A stretch of 6,998 nt of DNA from Anaerolinea sp. (GTDB lineage: Bacteria > Chloroflexota > Anaerolineae > JAAEKA01). The notes under the pieces are model-generated. The model saw nothing but the letters and a program-made list of their open reading frames with translations, was not told where the DNA came from and ran no database searches. Both the position numbers and the translations under genes were made by a program. Position 1 is the stretch's first letter. Each line of letters begins with the position of its first letter. The stretch is from the NCBI GenBank assembly GCA_014879765.1, contig JACSRL010000159.1:1-6998 (forward strand), in the 5' to 3' direction. Shown here piece by piece: positions 1 through 5,942 of this stretch.

Positions 1-1
1 C

Positions 2-205
2 TGCGCCTCGGTCATTCTGTGGACGGCCGAAAAAGCCACCTGGATGGCCGGCGAAGGCGTGCAGATCTTTGGCGGCAACGGCTATATCAACGACTACCCT
101 CTGGGCCGGCTGTGGCGCGATGCCAAGCTGTACGAGATCGGCGCCGGCACCAGCGAAATCCGCCGCATGCTGATCGGGCGGGAGCTGTTCGCCGAGACGA
201 TGTAA
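2..205 (+). CDS. ivd: Isovaleryl-CoA dehydrogenase, C-terminal end (5' part outside window)
   Basis: Only the last 67 residues are present, in the frame starting at base 2 and ending at TAA 203-205. They hold the typical acyl-CoA dehydrogenase C-terminus: an FGGNGYINDYP segment, a GRLWRDAKLYEIGAGTSEI segment and the ending RRMLIGRELFAETM. The NGYINDYP and YEIGAGTSEIRR wording matches isovaleryl-CoA dehydrogenase best within the superfamily. That enzyme is FAD-dependent and cytosolic in bacteria; it oxidises isovaleryl-CoA to 3-methylcrotonyl-CoA in leucine breakdown and passes electrons to electron-transfer flavoprotein. In this branch the catalytic Glu lies upstream of the part seen here, so it cannot be checked. 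The alternative is another branched or short-chain acyl-CoA dehydrogenase. The superfamily is certain; the substrate is likely but rests on a fragment. Confidence 0.85.
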   Translation, partial: CASVILWTAEKATWMAGEGVQIFGGNGYINDYPLGRLWRDAKLYEIGAGTSEIRRMLIGRELFAETM

Positions 206-334
206 ACCCGCTGTCGTCAGCGGGCGCCGCCTGCGGCCGTCAGCGAAGCGGGGGCGTCGCGCCGATACACTCGCCAGCGCCTGTCCCCGGGTCCGATCCG
301 CCGCACCGGGGGTTGCCGCGCGCCCTTACCGAAC
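206..334. other. Intergenic gap between ivd and the glycosyltransferase gene
   Basis: This gap of 129 bases has no convincing gene. It begins with a perfect 7-bp hairpin (207-224, listed separately), followed by very GC-rich sequence. TACACT at 266-271 resembles a sigma-70 -10 box, but I see no matching -35 box 16-18 bases upstream, so a promoter for the glycosyltransferase gene is only a weak possibility. The stretch 239-256 (GTCAGCGAAGCGGGGGCG) loosely resembles the right half of the repeat-like insertion in the acyl-CoA dehydrogenase (6435-6454). The start codon at 335 has no clear Shine-Dalgarno sequence in front of it. Confidence 0.5.
207..224 (+). terminator. Hairpin just after the ivd stop codon, possible weak terminator
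   Basis: CCCGCTG (207-213) and CAGCGGG (218-224) are perfect reverse complements around the four-base loop TCGT, starting one base after the TAA. The stem is GC-rich and well placed to mark the end of the upstream transcript. There is no T-run after it, so it is not a classical intrinsic terminator. It may instead stabilise the mRNA 3' end or act together with Rho. Confidence 0.4.
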
Positions 335-1345
335 ATGCACATTCTTCTGGTCAGCCGCAACCGCATACCGGTCTTTGCCTACGGCGGGACCGAGCGCGTC
401 ATCTGGGACCTGGGCCAGTCGTTGCACCGGCTCGGCCATCGGGTCAGCTACCTGGTCAAGCCGCGCTCGCGCTGCGACTTTGCCGAGGTGCTGGCCATCG
501 ACAAGTCGCAGCCGCTCCTGCCGCAGGTGCAGGAGGCCATGCGCCGCCAGGGCGCCGACATCGTGCACTTCCAGTCGAACCCGTTTGCGAGCCCGCAGGA
601 GGCCGAAGATTTCGACCAGCCCTGGGTGATGACCGAACATGGCAACAGCGATGAGGGAACCTGGTACCCACGCAACGTGATCTTCATCGCGCGGGACCAT
701 GCGGCGCGCCACGGCTCGGACCGGTTCGTCTATAACGGGCTGGACTGGTCGGCCTATGGCAAGGTCGATCTGGGCGCGGTGCGGCGCAACTTCCACTTTC
801 TGGGCAAGGGCGACTGGCCGTTCAAGAACCTGCAGGGCGCCATCGACGTGGCGCTGGCCGCCGGCGCCCAGCTCGATGTGCTGGGCGGCAAGCGGCTGCA
901 GACGCAAAACGGCTGGCGCTTCACCTGGCAGCCTTCCATCCACTTCCACGGCATGGTCGGTGGTGCCAAAAAGTTCGCGCTGCTCAATGCCTCGCGTGGC
1001 ATGGTGTTTCCGGTGCGATGGCACGAGCCCTTCGGCCTGGCCGTGGTCGAGAGCCTGTACTTTGGCTGCCCGGTGTTTGCCACGCCCTACGGCGCCATTC
1101 CCGAACTGGTGCCGGCGCACTGCGGCGTGCTGAGCAACTCGCTGGGCACGCTGGCCGGAGCTTTGGGGGATGCCGCGCGCTTTTCGGCACAGGCCTGCCA
1201 CGAGCAGGCGCGCGACCATTTCAATGCCGAGCGCATGGCGCGTGGCTATCTGTCGATGTACCAGCGGGTCCTCGACGGCGAACCGCTGCACACGCAGGCG
1301 CCGCGCACCCGGGTGCATCCGCGCGACCTGCCCTGGCTGGCCTGA
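335..1345 (+). CDS. Glycosyltransferase, family 4 type (GT-B fold)
   Basis: The 336-residue protein probably transfers a sugar from a nucleotide-activated donor to a glycan or lipid acceptor at the cytoplasmic face. The start (MHILLVSRNRIPVFAYGGTER) is the usual first beta strand and glycine-rich acceptor-side loop of GT-B enzymes. The C-terminal half has the donor-binding E-x7-E signature: Glu231 and Glu239 within HEPFGLAVVES, followed by GCPVFATPYGAIPEL. The mid-protein FHFLGKGDWPFKNLQGAI segment (about 151-170) corresponds to the family's linker and 'K(G/N)' region. The length is on the short side, as many GT4 proteins have 350-400 residues. No signal peptide or membrane segment is visible. 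The ATG at 335 fits the family N-terminus but lacks a clear Shine-Dalgarno. The neighbours are metabolic rather than a polysaccharide cluster, so donor, acceptor and product are unknown. Confidence 0.85.
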   Translation: MHILLVSRNRIPVFAYGGTERVIWDLGQSLHRLGHRVSYLVKPRSRCDFAEVLAIDKSQPLLPQVQEAMRRQGADIVHFQSNPFASPQEAEDFDQPWVMTEHGNSDEGTWYPRNVIFIARDHAARHGSDRFVYNGLDWSAYGKVDLGAVRRNFHFLGKGDWPFKNLQGAIDVALAAGAQLDVLGGKRLQTQNGWRFTWQPSIHFHGMVGGAKKFALLNASRGMVFPVRWHEPFGLAVVESLYFGCPVFATPYGAIPELVPAHCGVLSNSLGTLAGALGDAARFSAQACHEQARDHFNAERMARGYLSMYQRVLDGEPLHTQAPRTRVHPRDLPWLA

Positions 1346-1384
1346 AGCGGCCGCCGTTCCCACTCCCTTACAACGAAAACCACC

Positions 1385-2053
1385 ATGGCCTCCTCGCTTG
1401 AAAACCTGCTCCAGAACAACCGGCAGTGGGCGGCGCGCATGGAGCGCGACCGGCCGGGCTTTTTCGCCTCGCTGGCCCGCCAGCAGACGCCCAGGTACCT
1501 GTGGATCGGCTGCTCCGACAGCCGCGTGCCGGCCAACGAGATCACCGGACTGGACCCCGGCGAAGTGTTCGTGCATCGCAACGTGGCCAACGTGGTGGTG
1601 CATTCGGACCTGAACGCGCTGTCGGTGATGCAGTTCGCGGTTGACCACCTGAAAGTGGAGCACGTCATCGTCGTCGGCCACTACGGCTGCGGGGGCGTGC
1701 TGGCCACCTTGCGCGGCACGCGCGTGGGCCTGGCCGACAACTGGCTGCGCCATGTGCACGACGTGAAGCTGCGCCACCGGCGCCGGCTCGACCATCTGCC
1801 GTTGCAGGAGATGGAAAACACCCTGTGCGAGATGAACGTCATCGAGCAGGTCGGCAACGTTGCGCTGTCCAACGTGATGCAGGACGCCTGGCGCCGCGGC
1901 CAGAAGGTCACCGTGCACGGCTGGTGTTATGGTTTGGACGACGGGCTCGTCAAGGACTTGGGCGTGACCATGCAGGGCGCGCACGAGGTGGTCGATGTGT
2001 TCCGCAACGCCATCAAGCGCTACCCTCGCGGCGGCGCCGTCATTTCCGCCTGA
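1385..2053 (+). CDS. can: Beta-class carbonic anhydrase (Can type)
   Basis: This 222-residue cytosolic zinc enzyme interconverts CO2 and bicarbonate, supplying bicarbonate to carboxylases. It can be read alongside E. coli Can for most of its length. The zinc ligands are Cys43 and Asp45 in the IGCSDSRVP motif, and His99 and Cys102 in GHYGCGG; Arg47 completes the Asp-Arg catalytic pair. Trp40, Arg65 and Tyr182 match the three residues that form the non-catalytic bicarbonate site in the H. influenzae enzyme (Trp39, Arg64, Tyr181), so allosteric control by bicarbonate and pH is likely. The HGWCYGLDDGLVKDL segment (178-192) is also typical. It starts 39 bases after the glycosyltransferase stop, without a strong Shine-Dalgarno, and ends 12 bases before the aceK ATG. 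All key residues are present, so it should be active. Confidence 0.97.
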   Translation: MASSLENLLQNNRQWAARMERDRPGFFASLARQQTPRYLWIGCSDSRVPANEITGLDPGEVFVHRNVANVVVHSDLNALSVMQFAVDHLKVEHVIVVGHYGCGGVLATLRGTRVGLADNWLRHVHDVKLRHRRRLDHLPLQEMENTLCEMNVIEQVGNVALSNVMQDAWRRGQKVTVHGWCYGLDDGLVKDLGVTMQGAHEVVDVFRNAIKRYPRGGAVISA

Positions 2054-2065
2054 ATTTTATTGATC

Positions 2066-3895
2066 ATGCTGCTGCAACAACTCGATTCCCCGCTCGCACT
2101 CGACATGGCCAAGGCCATGATTGACGGCTTCAACCGCCACTACCGGCTCTTTCGCACCGAATCGGCGCGGGCCAAGCACCGCTTCGAAACGCGCGACTGG
2201 CACGCCCAGCAGCGCGCCCAGCGTGAGCGCATCGAGTTCTACGACCTGCGTGTGCGGGAATGCTCGAACCGGCTGGAGCGCGAGTTCAAGGCTGCCGAAC
2301 AACCGATGGAGATCTGGCAGCAGGCCAAGCTGCTGTACATCGGCATGCTGGTCGACCACCGTCAGCCCGAGCTGGCCGAGACCTTTTTCAACTCGGTCAC
2401 CACCAAGATCCTGCACCGCTCCTATTTCCAGAACGACTTCATCTTCGTGCGGCCGGCCATCAGCACCGAGTACATCGAGAACGAAGATCCGGCCAAGAGC
2501 ACCTACCGCGCCTACTACCCGCGCCGCGAGTCCATTCTGGAGGAAATCCGGCGCATGGTGCTGGACTTCGGCCTGCATGTGGCGTTTGAAGATTTCGACC
2601 GCGACACCCGCTTTGTCTATGACCGGCTGCTGGGGCTGTTCGACCATGTGCACCTGCGTTCCAACTTCCAGATCCAGGTGCTCTCCAGCCTGTTCTACCG
2701 CAACAAGGGCGCCTACGTGGTGGGCAAGGTGATCAACGGGTTTCAGGAGGTACCTTTCGCGCTGCCCATCCTGCACAACGCCGACGGCAAACTGGTCATC
2801 GACGCGCTGGTCAACGGCGAAGACGAACTGCTGATCCTGTTCAGCTTTGCGCGCGCCTACTTCATGGTCGACATGGAGATCCCGTCAGCCTACGTGCAGT
2901 TCCTGCGCAGCATGATGCCCCGCAAGCCGCGCGCCGAGTTCTACAACGCGCTGGGGCTGGCCAAGCAGGGCAAGACGCTGTTCTACCGCGACTTCCTGTT
3001 TCACGAGCGGCACAGCACCGACAAGTTCCGCATTGCGCCCGGCATCAAGGGCATGGTGATGCTGGTGTTCGACCTGCCGAGCTTTCCGTTCGTTTTCAAG
3101 GTGATCAAGGACTACTACCCGCCGCAGAAAGACACGACGCGCGAACAGATCCGTGGCAAGTACCAGCTGGTCAAGCAGCATGACCGCGTGGGCCGCATGG
3201 CCGACACGCTGGAGTTCTCGCTGGTGGCTTTCCCGCGCGACCGCTTCGAGGATGAACTGATCGCCGAGATCGAAAAATTCGCCCCCAGCCAGCTGGAGAT
3301 CTCGGACCGCGACGGCGACGGCCAGATCGAGGTGATCCTGCAGCACGTCTACATCGAGCGGCGCATGATCCCGCTCAACATCTACCTGCAGGAGGCCTTT
3401 GACATCCTGCAGAAGGACCCCGCCAACGAGCGTGCCAACGCGCAGCTCAACCGTGCCGTGATCGAATACGGCAACGCCATCAAGGACCTGGTGGCGGCCA
3501 ACATCTTCCCTGGCGACATGCTGTGGAAGAACTTCGGCATCACGCGCCACGGCAAGGTGGTGTTCTACGACTATGACGAGATCGAGTACGTCACCGACTG
3601 CAATTTCCGCAAGGTGCCCGAGCCGCGCAACGAAGAGGACGAGATGTCGGGCGAGATCTGGTACCACGTCGGCCCCCGCGATGTGTTCCCAGAGACCTTC
3701 GGCCCCTTCCTGCTCGGCAACAACCTGGTGCGTGACGTGTTCATGAAGCACCACGCCGACCTGCTGGATGTGGCGTTCTGGCAGAGCCACAAGGATCGCA
3801 TCCTGCAGGGCCATGTGTACGACGTCTTCCCCTACGAGCAGGAAAAGCGCTTTCACCCGCAACTGGCCGGCACGCAGGCCGAGCGCTCGATCTGA
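2066..3895 (+). CDS. aceK: Isocitrate dehydrogenase kinase/phosphatase
   Basis: This bifunctional 609-residue cytosolic enzyme phosphorylates isocitrate dehydrogenase to switch it off, and dephosphorylates it to restore it. It thereby steers isocitrate to the glyoxylate bypass during growth on acetate or fatty acids. The N-terminal half is the AceK regulatory domain. The kinase-like domain has the ATP loop APGIKGMVM (324-332), Lys345 in FVFKVIKD, Asp380 in RMADT (E. coli Asp371, needed for phosphatase activity), Asp484 and Asn489 in GDMLWKNFG (E. coli Asp457 and Asn462), and Asp502 and Asp504 in YDYDE (E. coli Asp475 and Asp477). E. coli AceK has 578 residues; about 18 of the extra ones lie between Asp380 and Asp484, including DRDGDGQIE at 414-422. 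ATG 2066 is preferred over TTG 2060, although neither has a Shine-Dalgarno; coupling to can, which ends 12 bases earlier, is likely. aceA and aceB are not in the window. Confidence 0.97.
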   Translation: MLLQQLDSPLALDMAKAMIDGFNRHYRLFRTESARAKHRFETRDWHAQQRAQRERIEFYDLRVRECSNRLEREFKAAEQPMEIWQQAKLLYIGMLVDHRQPELAETFFNSVTTKILHRSYFQNDFIFVRPAISTEYIENEDPAKSTYRAYYPRRESILEEIRRMVLDFGLHVAFEDFDRDTRFVYDRLLGLFDHVHLRSNFQIQVLSSLFYRNKGAYVVGKVINGFQEVPFALPILHNADGKLVIDALVNGEDELLILFSFARAYFMVDMEIPSAYVQFLRSMMPRKPRAEFYNALGLAKQGKTLFYRDFLFHERHSTDKFRIAPGIKGMVMLVFDLPSFPFVFKVIKDYYPPQKDTTREQIRGKYQLVKQHDRVGRMADTLEFSLVAFPRDRFEDELIAEIEKFAPSQLEISDRDGDGQIEVILQHVYIERRMIPLNIYLQEAFDILQKDPANERANAQLNRAVIEYGNAIKDLVAANIFPGDMLWKNFGITRHGKVVFYDYDEIEYVTDCNFRKVPEPRNEEDEMSGEIWYHVGPRDVFPETFGPFLLGNNLVRDVFMKHHADLLDVAFWQSHKDRILQGHVYDVFPYEQEKRFHPQLAGTQAERSI

Positions 3896-3939
3896 GTGGA
3901 TGCCGCCGATCAATCATGTATTGATAGCTGAAACGCACC

Positions 3940-3960
3940 ATTTGACGCTGGATTGATCCA
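3940..3960 (+). repeat. Short intergenic repeat, copy A (between aceK and thiolase gene)
   Basis: This 21-base stretch matches 5189-5209 at 20 positions, and the first 17 bases (ATTTGACGCTGGATTGA) are identical. Weaker similarity extends left to a TTGA at 3921. The 90-base gap around it also has a small inverted repeat (ATCAAT 3909-3914 with ATTGAT 3920-3925). The arrangement 'TTGATAGCTG ... CGCTGGATTGA' resembles a short interspersed element I recall from Comamonadaceae intergenic regions; that link is from memory and unchecked. Confidence 0.65.
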
Positions 3961-3973
3961 GATTTCATTGAAA

Positions 3974-3979
3974 AAGGAG
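3974..3979 (+). promoter_or_regulatory. Shine-Dalgarno of the thiolase gene; fixes its start
   Basis: AAGGAG lies six bases before ATG 3986. It settles the start at 3986 rather than at the in-frame TTG 3953 upstream, which would add 11 residues that do not belong to the thiolase N-terminus and would translate part of the repeat. Confidence 0.85.
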
Positions 3980-3985
3980 CTCGAA

Positions 3986-5167
3986 ATGACCGACCCCATC
4001 CTCATCGTCAGCGCTGCCCGCACCCCGATGGGCAGCTTCCAGGGTGACTTCGCCTCGCTGGCCGCGCACGACCTGGGCGGCGCCGCCATCCGCGCCGCCG
4101 TCGAGCGGGCAGGCATTGCTGCCGACCTCGTCAACGAGGTGATCTTCGGCAACTGCCTGATGGCTGGCCAGGGCCAGGCACCGGCGCGTCAGGCCGGCTT
4201 CAAGGGCGGCCTGCCCAAGAGCGCGGGCGCGGTGACGATGTCCAAGATGTGCGGCTCCGGCATGCGTGCGGCGATGTTCGCGCACGACATGCTGGCCTGC
4301 GGCAGCGCCGACGTGCTGGTGGCCGGCGGCATGGAGAGCATGACCAATGCGCCCTACCTGCTGCAAAAAGGGCGCGGCGGCTACCGGCTCGGGCACGACC
4401 GCATCTTCGATCACATGATGCTCGACGGCCTGGAAGACGCCTACGAACCGGGCCGCTCGATGGGCACCTTTGGCGAGGACTGCGCCACCAAGTACGGTTT
4501 CACCCGCGCCGAGCAGGACGCCTTTGCCACCGCCAGCGTGCAGCGCGCCAAGGCGGCCACCGAGTCGGGCGGTTTTGCCGCCGAGATCACGCCGGTGACC
4601 GTGAAAACCCGTGCCGGCGAGACGGTCATCAGCATCGACGAAGGACCGGGGCGCGTGAAGCTCGACAAGATCGCCTCCCTCAAACCGGCTTTCCGGAAAG
4701 ACGGCACCATCACCGCTGCCAGCAGTTCCAGCATCAACGACGGCGCGGCCGCGATGGTGATGATGCGGGCTTCGACGGCTGAAAAGCTGGGCTGCAAGCC
4801 GCTGGCGCGCATCGTCAGCCACGCGGTGCATGCGCAGGAGCCCGAGTGGTTTGCCACCGCCCCGGTCGGCGCGACGCAAAAAGCCCTGCAAAAGGCCGGC
4901 TGGAGCGTGGCCGACGTCGAACTTTGGGAAGTGAACGAGGCTTTTGCCGTGGTGCCGATGGCGCTGATGAAGGATCTGGGTCTGTCGCACGACATCGTCA
5001 ACGTCAACGGCGGCGCCTGCGCGCTGGGCCACCCGATCGGTGCCAGTGGCGCCCGCATCATGGTCACGCTGCTGCACGCGCTGAAGGCACGCGGCAAGAA
5101 GCGCGGTCTGGCCACGCTGTGCATCGGCGGCGGCGAAGCGACCGCCGTGGCGCTGGAGTTGCTTTGA
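3986..5167 (+). CDS. Thiolase, acetyl-CoA C-acetyltransferase
   Basis: The 393-residue length is standard for the family. The cytosolic enzyme either cleaves acetoacetyl-CoA (or a 3-ketoacyl-CoA) with CoA to give acetyl-CoA, or condenses two acetyl-CoA. The nucleophile Cys89 sits in SKMCGSGMRA, at the same number as in Zoogloea thiolase. His349 is in the NGGACALGHPIGASG block and the acid/base Cys379 in LCIGGGEA, so the catalytic set is complete. The N-terminus (PILIVSAARTPMGSFQG) is canonical for the acetyl-CoA acetyltransferase branch. The start is set by a strong Shine-Dalgarno. The surrounding genes favour a degradative role, turning acetoacetyl-CoA from leucine or similar substrates into acetyl-CoA. 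A biosynthetic PhaA role in polyhydroxybutyrate formation cannot be excluded from sequence, so no symbol is given. Confidence 0.95.
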   Translation: MTDPILIVSAARTPMGSFQGDFASLAAHDLGGAAIRAAVERAGIAADLVNEVIFGNCLMAGQGQAPARQAGFKGGLPKSAGAVTMSKMCGSGMRAAMFAHDMLACGSADVLVAGGMESMTNAPYLLQKGRGGYRLGHDRIFDHMMLDGLEDAYEPGRSMGTFGEDCATKYGFTRAEQDAFATASVQRAKAATESGGFAAEITPVTVKTRAGETVISIDEGPGRVKLDKIASLKPAFRKDGTITAASSSSINDGAAAMVMMRASTAEKLGCKPLARIVSHAVHAQEPEWFATAPVGATQKALQKAGWSVADVELWEVNEAFAVVPMALMKDLGLSHDIVNVNGGACALGHPIGASGARIMVTLLHALKARGKKRGLATLCIGGGEATAVALELL

Positions 5168-5188
5168 ATTGAAGAGCAACAACTGACG

Positions 5189-5209
5189 ATTTGACGCTGG
5201 ATTGAGCCA
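5189..5209 (+). repeat. Short intergenic repeat, copy B (between thiolase gene and SDR gene)
   Basis: Second copy of the 21-base repeat, differing from 3940-3960 by one base (G for T at 5206). It lies 22 bases after the thiolase stop, as copy A lies 45 bases after the aceK stop, so the two copies flank the thiolase gene in direct orientation. A TTGA at 5169 holds about the same spacing to the core as the TTGA at 3921 in copy A, which suggests the original unit was about 40 bases long. Confidence 0.65.
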
Positions 5210-5230
5210 CTTTTCGGCAGGAAAAAAGAC

Positions 5231-5911
5231 ATGACAACGGTACTGGTCATCGGCGCGTCGCGCGGCATCGGGTTCGAGTTCGTGCGGCAGTCGCTGCAGG
5301 CGGGCGAACGGGTGATTGCCACGGCGCGCGACGACGCCGGGCGCGAGCGGCTGGCGGCGCTGGGCGCACAGGTGCTGACGGTGGACGTGGCCAACCCGGC
5401 CAGCGTCAGCGGTCTGGCCTGGCAGCTCGATGGCGAGAAGATCGACACCGCGCTCTACGTGGCCGGCGTCATGAACCGCGCAGACGCCACCGAGCCGCCG
5501 ACGCAGCCCGAGTTCGACCGCGTGATGCACGCCAACGTGCTGGGCGCGATGCAGGTGATTCCGCAGGTGGCGCCGCTGGTGGCGACGTCCGACCAGCCCG
5601 GTGGCGGGCGCTTCGGCTTCATCTCCAGCGTGATGGGCCGCATCGGCGGTGTGGCCGCCGGCAACGCCTGGCTGTACCGCGTCAGCAAGGCGGCGCTGAA
5701 CATGGCTGTGGCTTCGGCCCAGCCCTGCTACGCCGGCGTCACGATGGTGGCGCTGCATCCCGGCTGGGTCCAGACCGACATGGGCGGCGCGTCGGCCCCG
5801 GTGACGGTGACCGACAGCGCCGCCGGCCTGCGTGCCACGCTGGCCGCGCTGACGCCGTCCGACCGTGGCCGCTTCCTGAATTACGACGGCACGCCTTTCG
5901 ACAGCTGGTAA
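5231..5911 (+). CDS. Short-chain dehydrogenase/reductase (C-factor-like SDR)
   Basis: The 226-residue cytosolic protein has a single Rossmann domain and probably oxidises or reduces an alcohol/carbonyl pair with NAD(P). The cofactor loop is GASRGIG (8-14). The catalytic Tyr149 and Lys153 are in YRVSK, with Ser132/Ser133 in FISSVMG as the third member, and the HPGWVQTDMGG segment follows. The usual NNAG motif is replaced by YVAG, which occurs in some SDRs. The short length and the YRVSKAALN and HPGWVQTDMGG wording point to the small CsgA/C-factor-like subgroup, whose members mostly have no assigned substrate. AGGA at 5219-5222 gives a Shine-Dalgarno eight bases before ATG 5231. Its position between a thiolase and an acyl-CoA dehydrogenase suggests acyl-CoA catabolism, but the substrate is unknown. 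Confidence 0.9.
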   Translation: MTTVLVIGASRGIGFEFVRQSLQAGERVIATARDDAGRERLAALGAQVLTVDVANPASVSGLAWQLDGEKIDTALYVAGVMNRADATEPPTQPEFDRVMHANVLGAMQVIPQVAPLVATSDQPGGGRFGFISSVMGRIGGVAAGNAWLYRVSKAALNMAVASAQPCYAGVTMVALHPGWVQTDMGGASAPVTVTDSAAGLRATLAALTPSDRGRFLNYDGTPFDSW

Positions 5912-5942
5912 GCCGGCGCCCCGCCCGAATTACGGAGACATC

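Noticed and set aside
326..1984. Long open frame on the - strand (552 codons), antisense to the glycosyltransferase and can genes
   Set aside because: It has a low-complexity His/Arg/Val-rich translation with no family signature and covers two genes with intact catalytic motifs on the other strand.
605..2600. Shared 13-mer GAAGATTTCGACC at 605-617 and 2588-2600
   Set aside because: Both copies encode E-D-F-D in unrelated proteins with no extended similarity; this fits codon bias and chance.
3942..3970. Sigma-70 promoter using TTGACG in the repeat (3942-3947) as a -35 box for the thiolase gene
   Set aside because: No acceptable -10 box lies 16-18 bases downstream, and the same TTGACG in copy B (5191-5196) also lacks one.
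3953..3985. Upstream TTG start for the thiolase gene
   Set aside because: AAGGAG at 3974-3979 is correctly spaced for ATG 3986, and the extra N-terminal residues do not fit the thiolase family.
3965..5758. Long open frame on the - strand (597 codons), antisense to the thiolase and SDR genes
   Set aside because: It is a product of GC-rich codon bias on the + strand. Its translation is His/Arg/Gly/Ala-rich with no recognisable domain, and it spans two well-supported genes and a repeat-containing gap.
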